NCBI GenBank assembly: GCA_025403435.1
Contig: JAJQZP010000445.1
Location: forward strand, 124,001-188,000
Length of the DNA stretch: 64,000 bases
Origin: Artocarpus heterophyllus
Taxonomy: Eukaryota > Streptophyta > Magnoliopsida > Rosales > Moraceae
Direction of reading: 5' to 3'
The position numbers and the translations under genes were made by a program. Numbering within the stretch: position 1 is the first letter of the stretch; each line of letters starts with the position of its first letter. Below are positions 1-10,413 of this stretch, piece by piece. The notes below the pieces were generated by a model, which saw only the letters and a list, made by a program, of their open reading frames with translations, had not been told where the DNA came from and ran no database searches.

Positions 1-2
1 TG

Positions 3-281
3 ACAACAAGCAGGTGTAATACTTCTTCTCCGAGGAAAGGAGGCTTGCATATGAAAAAAGGCAAGAGAAAGCTCAAGCTTCCGTCGAAGAGAAACACCGA
101 GGGCGCCGCAAAAAGTTTCACAATGAAGAAGCTTAGGCAGCTTGAGAGGATGATCAATCCAAGGTGCAATGAGATCATCCTCAACACCGAAACGTTGTTT
201 GAGAAAACCGCTAGCCAAATCTTTCTACTTGAAGCCAAGGTGAATGTTCTCAGAGCTCTCTTCACCATGTTTGGGGTCTAA
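3..281 (+). CDS. UPBEAT1/IBH1-like non-DNA-binding HLH protein, 5'-partial
   Basis: The frame is open from the window edge to a TAA at 279-281, so the CDS may begin upstream. The first ATG inside the window is at 51 and would give a 76-residue protein. A Lys/Arg-rich stretch (KKGKRKLKLPSKR) is followed by a helix around MKKLRQLERMI, a loop, and a second helix LFEKTASQIFLLEAKVNVLRALF ending at the C-terminus. This matches the small plant HLH regulators of the UPBEAT1/IBH1/PAR group, which dimerise with bHLH factors in the nucleus and block DNA binding. The typical basic residues H-E-R are absent, as expected for that group. An 8-bp inverted repeat (293-300 with 311-318) lies just after the stop, in the likely 3' UTR. 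Family assignment rests on pattern only; the subgroup is uncertain. Confidence 0.62.
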   Translation, partial: TTSRCNTSSPRKGGLHMKKGKRKLKLPSKRNTEGAAKSFTMKKLRQLERMINPRCNEIILNTETLFEKTASQIFLLEAKVNVLRALFTMFGV

Positions 282-2590
282 TTAATAATATTTAAGAGGA
301 CATATATTATTCCTCTTAATTTGTTTCAATATATGTTGTGCCAGATATATAGAGCAGCAAATCTTCAGTGAATAATTGTAGTACCTTGTATTATTCTACC
401 GAAAGGGGAGAAAGAATAAGATTGTACTTTGAACTCTTTCCTAGACGCTTGTTTGTAAAGAATGTGATTAGTGTAATTTCCTACTAGCTAGATCAAAAGC
501 ACTATTGTGAATTGATCACTTTGCAGCTCATTGGGCAGGACAAATATTTAACAAAAAGTCAGGGCAAAAAGTACAAGTAATACGAAATAATGCTTGGGAA
601 ATTATAACATGACCTTTGAGTGATTGATAACTGATACACACGCACACACACACGGGGTACAAGAATTCAAATCAGGTAAGTTACCTAATCTCCCCTAAGA
701 ATAAGGAATAAATTAAATTATAAATTAATTAAAAATAACTAAATAGAACGTCAAGTTGTTAACTTCCTCTGACAAGCCGCCTACTATAAATTGTACAGTC
801 AGTGACACAGATTAATGTTAGCTTTTTGAATAAGCTGAGGTGATTGAGAAAGCAACTGGTATCAAAGAAACATTCTCAGTTCGGCACTCTTCATCCTACC
901 TATCATATACCAAGCTACCCACTCTCTAATAATATTAAATAGAAAAAAGAGAAACAAATGTTTAAGAAGCTAGTAAAAACAAGAGAGAGTGTGAGAGAGA
1001 GAGGGGCGGAAAGAAAGTCAATGAATTAAGGCCAAAAAACGAAAACTTAAAGGCCGGATAAAGCATATTGAAAGAAAACAACTAATATGACTAGTTAAAA
1101 ATCCTCTAGCCAAAAACCAATAGAAAAAGCTAGAGGAAAAAATAGAATATATTGTATTAATTTAAGGATATTAATGTAGACATTTCTAGTTTCATCCGAG
1201 TTGTGATAATTGTGTCATATAAGGTCGTGTAATATAGATATTTCTAGTTTCATCCGAGTTGTGATAATTATGTCAAATAAGGTTTTGAGCACATACATTA
1301 TGATTCCAAAAAACATAAAAATTAAAAAATTAAAACGAAAAGAAACAGTACATAATATTGTTTAATATGTATATAACATAAAACACAAATGAAAAATCAT
1401 TTTCCAGAAAAAGCTCAAATATTAATACGTATCACCCTTTTCTTAAAAAAATATCTATCAGCTATAATAGAGTATATATTAATTGGATTAATAGTTAATA
1501 ATTGCCTTACGCTTCAATTATCGTCTGCCTTTCTTTCCAAGCTATCCCATCAGACTACCAACCAAAAGGAAGAAGAGCAAGATGAGAAAAGTACGCAACA
1601 ATTTTATCTACCACAAATTATCTCCAGTCCGTTTGTGCCATTATCTGTCTCGCTTCAATTATTGAGCAAACAATATGTTATAAACAATGTGAATTTTATG
1701 GCTAAAACACCCAAAACAGACCATTCAAAGCATGGTAGGGAAGTTATAAGGCTAAAATGTGATACTTAGTGCATTTAAATTTAAGCAATAAAAGAAAAGA
1801 ACCACATATAAGTCATAAATTTTTAATTTTTAATTTTTTTTTTTTTTGGTAAACGGTTTGGTAATGTAAGCCATAAACTCTTATTTTTATTGTAACGTAT
1901 CTATTATGCCCTCAATTGGAGTTATTTTTTTTCTCCTTTTTAAAACGAAAACTCACGTCATTACGACAATAAACTTTTTCTTGCGTTATTTCTTGCTAAA
2001 AAAAATCTATTAAAATAAATAGAAAAACATAAATAACAAATATTTCCTCAACAACAAACCATAAACAAAAATATATGTAGATATTAGCTTAATATAATGT
2101 CTAAATGTCAAATAAAAAACAAACAAACAAAAAAAACAAAAGACAGCTTATGAAACGTAAGTGGCGTAAATAAAGCGTAAATGGAACATATATATTTATA
2201 TGTATAATGAAATAGATGACCTTTGAAAATTGTTATTCGAAAATGAAAGTTTAAAAATGAAAATAAAAAATTTTATCCCACTTTTATAAGCACTCTTGAG
2301 TTTGCATAAATCAAATGATCATATAAAAGCCTCAAATTAATTGACAATGATCATCCAAACAAACCAATTAAAAACAGCTTATGAACTAAATAGTCAAAAC
2401 AACTTATAAAAAGCCATCACAAATAGGCCATGATATCACTAAGGGCATACATATATAACTTTTCTTGTCACGTACTATCAAATCTTAGAACTAAAACGTC
2501 ATTTTTAAGAGTTTTCCATACACTCTTTCATCGTGCATTAGTTGATTGATCCAACTAAGCCCAATTGTTGTAAGGATAGACACATTTAGA
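282..2590. other. AT-rich intergenic spacer
   Basis: No recognisable gene. It holds a short CA-rich run near 638-653, a GA-rich stretch near 983-1010, a 58-bp tandem duplication (listed separately) and long A/T runs. An open frame at 1389-1769 has no recognisable domain and is not called. The stretch around 2385-2440 ending in CACAAATAGGCC resembles the edge of a degenerate DNA transposon, but I could not pair it with a second end. Confidence 0.6.
1182..1285. repeat. 58-bp tandem duplication
   Basis: The phrase ATTTCTAGTTTCATCCGAG starts at 1182 and again at 1240. The following sequence (TTGTGATAATTxTGTCAxATAAGG) is also repeated, giving a period of 58 bp and nearly two copies with a few substitutions. 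There is no coding content. Confidence 0.85.
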
Positions 2591-2930
2591 GTGTGTTTGG
2601 CAGTTATGGTTTAAACCACTTCTCGGTTATAAATAGTATAAAGCTCTTATATCAAAGGTTCTAACTACCCTGCTAAACACCCTTATTACCTGCTAAACAC
2701 CCTTATTAAAGCACATGATGTTTTTGTAAAGTATATATTTATAAAGTTCTCATTTATGAACAGTGTAAAGCTCTCATATGCTACAGTAACAATAAAAAAA
2801 AATTCATTGCAGTGTAAAACTCTCAAATGCTACAGTAAAAATAGTTCTAACCAACAGTTCTAACCATCCTGTCAAACACCCTTGTTAAAGCACGTGATGT
2901 TTTTGTAAAAGATATATTTATAAATAAATA
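2591..2930. mobile_element. hAT-like MITE cluster with internally duplicated end
   Basis: The left edge reads GTGTGTTTGGCAGTTATGGTT (2591-2611). The right edge near 2860-2882 reads AACCATCCTGTCAAACACCC, whose reverse complement resembles the left edge, giving imperfect terminal inverted repeats. The GTGTTTGGCA/TGCCAAACAC type of end is common among plant hAT-related MITEs. A right-end segment (TTCTAAC..CCTG..AAACACCC, then TAAAGCAC.TGATGTTTTTGTAAA) occurs twice, near 2660-2745 and 2850-2925, so the element has been partly duplicated. The internal words TGTAAA.CTCTCA.ATGCTACAGTAA are also doubled. No 8-bp TSD is evident. A related copy lies at about 61600-61721. Confidence 0.5.
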
Positions 2931-4387
2931 AAGTAGATTTTTAATTATATTTACGTGCATGTATTTTGAATATTTTATGAATATCATTAAAATTTCATAA
3001 ATACCTATGAACCTTAAGTATTGTATGTAAGTGTTATATACAAGAGAATAATATTTAAGGTTAATAATTCAAATGGTTAATAATATATAATTAGTTATTC
3101 AAATAAAGTATGGAATATTTAATTGAACGTTATTAGTGCAGATCATTTATATTGAGAATAAAACGGTCTTATCATAACCATTAATGCATTGAGCCATTAA
3201 ATAAGTGCACTATACATAATGAGATTAGCAAAACTGGGACATATATGACGTGATATAAACGGCTAAATAATTTCTATTAGAATATAGCAAGTTCTAATTA
3301 TATTGACTAACGATTATATATAAGATTATCTTAATATTAAGTTATTAACATACTTCTATTTATAGAATTATGTCTTTTTCCCACTAGAATATAGAAAGTT
3401 CTCTTCACATCAACCAGTGATCATATATAAGATTATCTTATTCTTGTACTATTAGCAGACTCCTATTTATGAAATTATATTTTTTTTGATATACTCTGTA
3501 CAAATTCAAGAATCTAATCATGCCCCATGTATTTTTGAGGCATAATGAATCAATAGGTGGGATTGTTAATATTATAAAATAGAATTCATTCATTCTTTAA
3601 CAAGAAGTAGATTAATAATTCTCTTGAGTATTGCTTCGGGTCTTAGACAATACGAGCCCTCAAATTTGTGATTAAGTTTGTAAATTTATTATTCATTAGA
3701 AAAACCAATGTTACTAGAGGATAAAGATATAATTAGAGAGGTTAACAAATTTTTCTAGCTCTAATGATAAAATATTTATGGAGGTCAGTCTATTTATATT
3801 TAATTGATTGCATCAAATGGACGACTCTAAAATATGAGCAATTATATCTATAATTTCAAGAATGCAATTCTAAGTTTCTAATGGAGCAACATTGAAATTA
3901 ATAAAAAAATATATTAGTTAAAGAGTTTAATTAATATATTGGTTTTATTGGAGCTTGAAATTACGAGTCTATTAGTCCCTCGATCATATTCTTGCAAACA
4001 CTGTTTGGACAAGTGCAATTATTGATTTAAATGATTAATTTAGAATTATGGAACTTCAAAGTAATTATCACTTAAAATAAATTAATTAATCTAATTTATA
4101 CTAATTAAATATGTGATTATTTAATAATAAATAAACAATAATTATTTTTGGAAGACATAGAGTGGGACCCACCCATTGTGCAGGGCAGATACAAGCACAA
4201 AGAAGGGTTCACCATGTAGTCCAAAACTTGTTCGCCAAGTTTCTTTTTTTCTAGAAGTTTCTAATTTTGATAAATATGATCTTTTCAAAATTTAAAATTT
4301 AAATTATAGAAACAAATCAAATTGGATAACACGTAGTATTCCTTCCCCTTCTATGCAGTGATTGACACCATAAGCATAGAGAAATTC
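2931..4387. other. AT-rich spacer, possibly old LTR-derived
   Basis: No gene is recognised. The text is very AT-rich. The part around 3535-4340 has the look of decayed LTR sequence, but I could not find its partner copy, primer site or target duplication. Confidence 0.4.
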
Positions 4388-4975
4388 TGTGTTTGGTGCC
4401 AAAAACAGATAAGAAAAGAGAAAATTTTCTCTTTTATTTTAATTAAATATGTGATATTTAATTTAAAACAAACAAGGCTTCCAAAATTAATTGATCTCTC
4501 ATTCTCCATAAATAGAGGCCTCTTCTATTCATTTAAACCACAAATGGGAGTCTTGTTGAGACTGCAAAAGCTCTGCTAGGTTTCCTAGTGATGGGCGTGT
4601 AAAGAAAGAAAAAGTGAAAGAGTGCTCGTCCGTTCCGAGCCATGCTTTCCTAATGTATTGAGTATAATAGGAGTTAAAGTTAATTAAGTGATCATTAGAA
4701 AATCTAATTTCTTTATGGACCCACACATTTGTTTGTTTGGTGCTAAGGACTAGGCTAGAAAGACACTGGTTTCATATAGAACGTAATTCCCGTAGACGAT
4801 TTCTAACCTAATTGCTTTAACTGAGTAAGCATTGATTGTATATATTATTAAGCCTTAAATTAATGTAATGTATAGTGCTGTTTTACAAAAATTTAAGAAA
4901 ATTTTTATCATATATGCGCCGTATTTTTGCCATGTTTCTGCATACTCTTTCTAAAATCATTTTAGAAGACCAACA
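4388..4975 (+). repeat. Left direct repeat (5' LTR-like)
   Basis: This unit aligns along its length with 5369-5967. Shared landmarks include ATAAATAGAGGCCTCTT (TATA-like, at about 4507), GGTTTCCTA, GACTAGGC-type and GTAAGCATTGAT words, and a terminal 17-base palindrome TCTAAAATCATTTTAGA at about 4950-4966 just before the end. The palindrome near the LTR end could form a stem in the transcript. Confidence 0.6.
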
Positions 4976-5072
4976 ATTGGAATTAGAGCCGGCTACAAAA
5001 TATATTAATTTAAGCATTAATTATAAGATAACCATTTGTGTATTTATATATGTTCTTTATAATTGTATGTAT

Positions 5073-5204
5073 GTAATTGGTTGGTACTATGCATTAATTA
5101 TATATGTTTATGTTTCTATTCATATGATGAATGATGAAGTAATTGGTAGGTACTATGTGTTAATTATATATGTTTATGTTTCTATTCATATGACGAATGA
5201 TGAA
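5073..5204. repeat. 66-bp tandem duplication inside the TRIM-like interior
   Basis: GTAATTGGT.GGTACTATG starts at 5073 and again at 5139, and the next about 45 bases (TTAATTATATATGTTTATG.. to ..GAATGATGA) repeat with few changes. Two copies; no coding meaning. Confidence 0.85.
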
Positions 5205-5368
5205 TTTATAGATGGTGGATTTTGGTCATTAATTGTATGATTCTAAGGGTGTTTTTTATTAAGATTTTTTTTTTAGAATTTATGCATGCTCATAATCTTA
5301 GTTATTGAAATCTTGAAATTTATTTTCGTTTATATATATTATTATAATATCAAATATCAGAGATTCTC

Positions 5369-5967
5369 TGTGTGTGATGCCACAAACAGATAAGGAAAAG
5401 GAAACTTATCTCTTTTATTTAAATTAAATATAATAAAGAAAACTTTTAGAATTAATTGGGTATCTCTTTCTTTATAAATAGAGGCCTCTTATATTCATTC
5501 AAACCACAATTGATAGTCTTGGTGAGACTGGAAAAACTCTACCAGGTTTCCTAATGACAAGCGTGTAGAGAGAAAAAGAGATAGGCGTGTGGTGAGAAAA
5601 AAAGAGAATAAGTGTTCTTTCATTTTCAGCCACGCTTTGCTTGTGTGTTGAGATTAATGGGAGACTAAAAGTTAGTTGAGTAATAGTTAGACCTAATTCT
5701 CTTCTACACGACACGTTCATCCGTTCAGTGCCATTGACTAGGCGAGAAAGACGAGGTAATTTCAGAGGAGAACATAATTATTATAGACAATTTCTGACCT
5801 TTTACTTCAACCAAGTAAGCATTGATCATATATATTTATTAAGCATTAAATTAATGCAATCTATAGCGTTGTTTTACAAAAAGTTTTATAAAAATTTTGT
5901 TATATATGTTCCGCACATTTACCACATTTTCGTATATTTTTTCTAAAATCATTTTAGAAGACTAACA
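5369..5967 (+). repeat. Right direct repeat (3' LTR-like)
   Basis: Partner of 4388-4975, diverged by many substitutions and small indels. It keeps the TATA-like ATAAATAGAGGCCTCTT near 5475 and the terminal palindrome TCTAAAATCATTTTAGA near 5941-5957. The flank after ..CTAACA does not match the flank before the left copy, so target duplications are lost or the boundaries are off by some bases. Confidence 0.55.
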
Positions 5968-6135
5968 GTTGCATTGCACAACTAATTTGGAATGACCAAA
6001 ACCAATCTTTCTCTTTTCTTTTATTAATTATTTGGTTGCATGTATAGGAAAACAAAACTAACCCAAGAAATGCATTTGTAACCTAACCCATCGATCAGTT
6101 AAATCCAAAAAGTGATGAGGTTTATTTATTTATTA

Positions 6136-6156
6136 CCCTAAACCCTAAACCCTAAA
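6136..6156 (+). repeat. (CCCTAAA)3 telomere-type motif
   Basis: Three perfect copies of the plant telomere heptamer in a row, followed by A-rich sequence. At this length it could be a telo-box type promoter element or a micro-insertion at a repaired break. It is far too short to be a chromosome end. Confidence 0.85.
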
Positions 6157-6479
6157 AAAATAAAAAAACCAAAATTAAGATAAAAAGTATGAACACTATA
6201 TGTGGTTATTTAACATGAAAAACTAAGAAGAAAAAAAATGCATGTACTAAACACACGAACTTGAAAGATGCAATTTTATAAACTTAAAATTAGAGCGATA
6301 AAAGATAATTGAAACAATCCATTCTTGAATTGTAGCTCGGACCCATAAACTACGTCGAGCAAACGCTCGGCTCCAACTCAATGAGCTTACACGAAGTGAA
6401 TGTAGTGAACAATCCATGAGCTTCACCTCCATGGACAGGTCATTAACATAAAACAAAGTTTGAGAGGTTAAACTAAGCC

Positions 6480-8339
6480 TCTTGAATGCTTTTTATCTTT
6501 TTTTGTTTTTTTTGTTTTTGAGCTTTAAAATGTAAATTATAGGCGGCGATTACTTAAAATAAGCAAAGACTAATCCTAAAAAAGTTCATGGTCAAATCTC
6601 ATTGAGAACAAATTTTAAATCGGCTTTGAGCTATCAAAATATTCACTTTAAATGCAAATCAAAATTATTTACAACAAAGAACCTCTTCCTGTTAGCAGAC
6701 AATACTCAAATGTTACAATGCACAAACAAGAAAGAACATATCTGAAATCAAATCTCAAATTCCACTAAATCTGGAATAGTCAACTTTTAGTTTCCATAAA
6801 TAGCACTATAACTTCACCTCATACAAACGCAAATAGATTAAACTGTTACATAATTCGACTAAACCTATAATTATTAACAGATTTTAGATGCTAACAAAAT
6901 AAATTTAGGAATAAAAAATTCTGACAACAATCTCTAACAATCACCCCCTTTGATATCTCTATTATCAAAACGGCCTTACATTGTTATTGTCCTGCCAACA
7001 CACAATCAAGTATATATCATAGAACATATTGTGAACTAGAATAGTCCGATCAATAAACATGATTTTTCATATTAATGGCCAAGCAAAACAAGTATTCTCT
7101 CCCTTTTTATATAAGGAGGGCATAGAATGTTTAATCCAAAATGGTTAGCCTCTAAAATCTTCACGGCTTAGCTCCTTGGTATTTTAGCTTGTTTTGAAAG
7201 ACTATGCCCCATAATATGTGTCTTCATCCCTGATGTTACATCAAGCAGCGTTTCTTGAATGTTTGAGGGCAACAATGTTGAAACAATGGTCTTTGGATGG
7301 CTTACTTTTTCTTCGGGAGAGACAACTCGGCGATATCATTCCTTTTTCCCCAAACCACGATCTTTCATATTTTGCAATATGGGACTTAATTATAAGAGAA
7401 TAAACGTTTTTGCTCTAATTAGAGCGCAAACAAGATGCAAAATAAATTTCAGAGAAATAAGTGAGACAGGTTAGGGAACCTATGAAATTTTAAGCGCGGT
7501 GCATGATCGAATCAAAGGAGAATTAAAGGTTGATAACAAAATATTAAAATATGTTTATATAAAGAGAACTGCCTTGGAAGTCAAAATTTTGAATTTGAGG
7601 TTCAAATATTTCTACAAAAATTGTCCCTTGCAACCAAAACCAACCATAGGCGAAGTGCCACATTAACACACTTACTAGAGAAACAGCAATTAACTATCAA
7701 ATAAGTCGTAGTACCTAGGTACATGGAAAAAATTGCAATATGATAATCGAGGTGCGTAAACGTAAACATGGAGAAAAAATCTCAACCTGCAAGGACAAAG
7801 GAAAAACACAAAAACAGTCAATATAATAGCTCAAACATGAAAAACGAGAGAACAATGAATTAGAATTTCCTATTACAAAGAGTTGACATGCAAAAGTTAT
7901 TTTTCATGCAAATTTGCTTCGACTGGATCCCTTATTAACTCAAACAAAACCATGAGAAATGAAGAGAATACGAGTCAATCAAGACTACTACCTACAATGA
8001 TATGAGTAGACCAACATGTTGTTCTAATCATGATTGCTGATTATCAAGAGAGATCCTTTAAAGTATGTGTGTCGTTGTTTGATTAAGTTTCTTTTTCCTC
8101 ATGTGTACACGAGGGCAATGTTGTTTCAGTCTCAAGGATCCTTCATCGACTATTTCAAGTACAATCGATGTTGTCAAAGCTTCAGTGGTATTGAAACAGG
8201 ATTCAAAATATTGAAGATAATGTTGGGTCATTTAGATTGTCATGCGGCACCCTCACAGTCACGAGACTTTTGTTATATGCATTAGACCTCAGGACTCCGT
8301 TGACTTTTGTTGTAGGTGTCGTCCATGGCATTAAAATAA
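6480..8339 (-). mobile_element. 3' end of a minus-strand LTR retrotransposon (copia-like remnant)
   Basis: Read on the minus strand, TATCAAAGGGGGTGAT (6955-6940) is a polypurine tract directly followed by TGTTAGAGATTGTTGTCAG (from 6939 downward). This is the usual junction between the interior and the 3' LTR of plant copia elements. The LTR therefore runs leftward from 6939, with a TATA-like CTATTTATGG on the minus strand near 6800; its far end, around 6480 or lower, is not resolved. The interior 6956-8339 has no frame I recognise; short open stretches at 7218-7474 and 8034-8285 match nothing known to me. Element C cuts it off at 8340. Confidence 0.5.
6940..6955 (-). other. Polypurine tract
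   Basis: Minus-strand purine run centred on AAAGGGGG, immediately before the TGTTAG start of the 3' LTR. It would prime plus-strand DNA synthesis in the parental element. Confidence 0.6.
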
Positions 8340-8859
8340 CGATAGGCTCTAATTAGCGAGTATTAAATTAAACCTGCAGAAAATTGGTTCTAATTAGTTA
8401 TCGGCTATAAAACCTAAGACACACTAAGACTAGACACAAAATTGGGGTTTTTGATTATAAACTAAATTATTAAATTAAAGAAAACACAAGAACATGAAAT
8501 AAGGAAAAACAATGATAATAAAATTAGTTAAAGGATCATTTTCTACCACTAAATAATAAATATTAATTAATCACAAATATTATTTCCAATTCTCATTTTG
8601 AAACTACCTATCATAGACAACAACAAGCTCTCCTATCTCAATCTTTTCTTACTATGTGGTTTAATAAAACAAGTTCTTTATTAAATCTCTTTTCATAAAA
8701 TAACTTGGAATAAGCTCTTTAGATTCAATTTAACAGAAGCTTTAAGATGAAAAAAAATAGGTTGATTTAAATAGCATATGCACAAGCTCGATTAATTTAA
8801 CCTAGATTATGTTCTACATCGTAATCAAACAAAAGCTTCCTGCAATTATTGAATACAAT
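8340..8859 (-). repeat. Element C 3' LTR, piece 1
   Basis: Matches 42177-42593 plus the first part after 45629. Shared words include TTGGTTCTAATTA, CTAAGACACACTAAGA, AAGAAAACACAAGAA, and CAAGCTCTTTAGATTCAAT. The expected terminal TG has become CG at 8340-8341. The piece stops at 8859 where the inverted composite was inserted after ACAAT. Confidence 0.7.
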
Positions 8860-9047
8860 TGATAAATTAGTTTTATGCTAATTAATTAGATGATTTTCAC
8901 TTAATATTTTTGTTAGTTTTGAGCAAGTTATAAGAATTTGATAATGTTCTATGTTCTTTTATAGGTTTTGAGGAAAAAAGATGCATATTGGCAAAGTGCA
9001 AGACAAAACGGACCGAAAAATGAGTGAAACTAGACTCGGGACAAAAT

Positions 9048-9336
9048 GGAGCCTAGACGCCAGCTTATGGGTGCCTAGGCGCTTTTACAGATGAAGCCTC
9101 ACATAGAAAACCCGAGAGCATAGCGCCTAGGTGCCACAATTTGGGTGCCTAGGCGCCATTTGAAAAAATCAGTGTAGAGCCTAGGCGCTACAATCTTGGC
9201 GCCTAGGCGCTACTTTGAAGCCTAGGCGCCAGTTTAGAAAAGGATACGTGGGCAAGTATAGCACCTAGGCGCTACAGTCATGGCGCCTAGGCGCCGTAAT
9301 GAAGCCTAGGTGCCAGAAAATCGAGCCTAGGCGCCA
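9048..9336 (+). repeat. GCGCCTAGGCGC palindrome array in LTR A
   Basis: About eleven variants of GCCTAGGCGC(C/T) occur at irregular spacing; several are full palindromes (GCGCCTAGGCGC). Spacers are unrelated AT-containing text, so this is a dispersed word array and not a tandem satellite. It ends about 64 bp upstream of the TATA box. The GC content contrasts strongly with the surrounding LTR. A role as a U3 enhancer or protein-binding array is inference. Confidence 0.85.
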
Positions 9337-9399
9337 TTGCGATCTCAGTTCAAATTTTAGTGTAATTTCGTTCCAAAATTACCCTTTCAAACCCTAGCC

Positions 9400-9407
9400 T
9401 ATAAATA
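9400..9407 (+). promoter_or_regulatory. TATA box of LTR A
   Basis: TATAAATA downstream of the palindrome array and upstream of a purine-rich leader; probable core promoter of the retroelement transcript. Confidence 0.55.
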
Positions 9408-10262
9408 GAACATTATAGAGGGTTGGAACACGAATTCTAAGAGGGAGAAACTACAGACAAGAGGGAAGAACTCATTGCTTTGGAGAAGAAGATTGGTGCA
9501 ACCCGGAGACGGAATCCATCTCCCCATCCAACATACAGTTCTTTCCTTCTACTCATCATGTTTAAGATATTATTTAGGATTGTTTGTAGTTCATTATGAA
9601 CTAACTTTCTTTGTTATAGGGCTATGATGTAACCAGATTATGAATGTTCACTTTGTTTAATTTAATTCAATTCCATGTTTATTCATTATCTATGCTGAGT
9701 ATTTAATCTAATCTTAATGCTTGTAAAAGTTTGCGCACCTTTTACATGATTTGTGATTTAATTTGAGGCTGAGAAGCGATAATTAAATTAGACCATGATT
9801 GAATGCCATGAGATCATCATAGGATAGAGATATCTATGAGACTTGTGTAATTGGTGAATTTCTTGTTCCTAATGAATCTTGGTAAGTTTAGAGTTTCCAC
9901 AGAGATGTAAGAAATTTGCTAACGAGGATAAATTATTAATGCTTGAGAAAGATTAATGACTACCTAAGAGAAATTTGTTATCGGCATAGGAGTAAACATC
10001 AATTGATTAAATTAGATAATTTGAATATGATTAATTTAGGTAAAATCGAATGCCCTAGTCTTTTATTGTTTAGATTTTCATTTATATATTTTTTTGTTTG
10101 TTATTTTTCTATTTTATATTTGATTGTTCAAATAATTGTAGGGTTAATCAATTTCGGTACTTAGCTAGATTAACGCAATCCTCGTGAGAACGATACTTTA
10201 CTTACTCTTTATTACTTGTTAATGATACGTGCACTTGCGTTAGAAAATCCACAACAAGTTTT

Positions 10263-10280
10263 TGGCGCCGTTGCCGGGGA
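10263..10280 (+). other. Primer-binding site, Athila/Tat type
   Basis: TGGCGCCGTTGCCGGGGA lies a few bases after the end of LTR A. This is the well-known primer site context of plant Athila/Tat gypsy elements and fixes the orientation of the left half as plus strand. Confidence 0.85.
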
Positions 10281-10413
10281 TTGTTGTTTAATTTAGTTAA
10301 TATCGATACCAATTAGCTCTAGAATTACTTTGAATTTTTTTATTTGTTTTATTTCATTTTTATTTGTTCTAATTTTTTTTTTCTTTTAAGTCATTTGTTT
10401 CCTAAGGAACTTC

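Larger units (their letters stand above)
4388..5967 (+). mobile_element. TRIM-like non-coding LTR element (degenerate)
   Basis: Two diverged direct repeats of about 588 and 599 bp (4388-4975 and 5369-5967) flank a 393-bp non-coding interior. Both begin TGTGT and end in ..AACA. The interior starts with ATTGGAATTAGAGCCGG, a decayed form of the plant primer-binding site TTGGTATCAGAGCCGG complementary to initiator-Met tRNA. That order (LTR, primer site, short interior, LTR) fits a terminal-repeat retrotransposon in miniature or a heavily deleted copia element. No clear polypurine tract or target duplication is visible. The alternative is a simple segmental duplication. Confidence 0.5.
8860..10256 (+). 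repeat. LTR A (plus strand)
   Basis: Starts TGATAAATTAGTTTTATGC and ends ..AAATCCACAACA, 1,397 bp. It is nearly identical, in reverse complement, to 12187-13602. It holds the GCGCCTAGGCGC array (9048-9336) just upstream of a TATA box (TATAAATA, 9400-9407), so the array lies in U3. No host genes are present. Confidence 0.8.

Noticed and set aside
1389..1769. 126-codon plus-strand frame with ATG
   Set aside because: No domain, no plausible promoter or gene context, AT-driven composition; most likely a chance frame in the spacer.
6247..6456. 69-codon minus-strand frame
   Set aside because: No domain; lies in or next to decayed LTR sequence.
9048..9336. CRISPR-like regular repeats (GCGCCTAGGCGC words)
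   Set aside because: Spacing is irregular, repeats are short palindromes inside a plant LTR, and the genome is eukaryotic.
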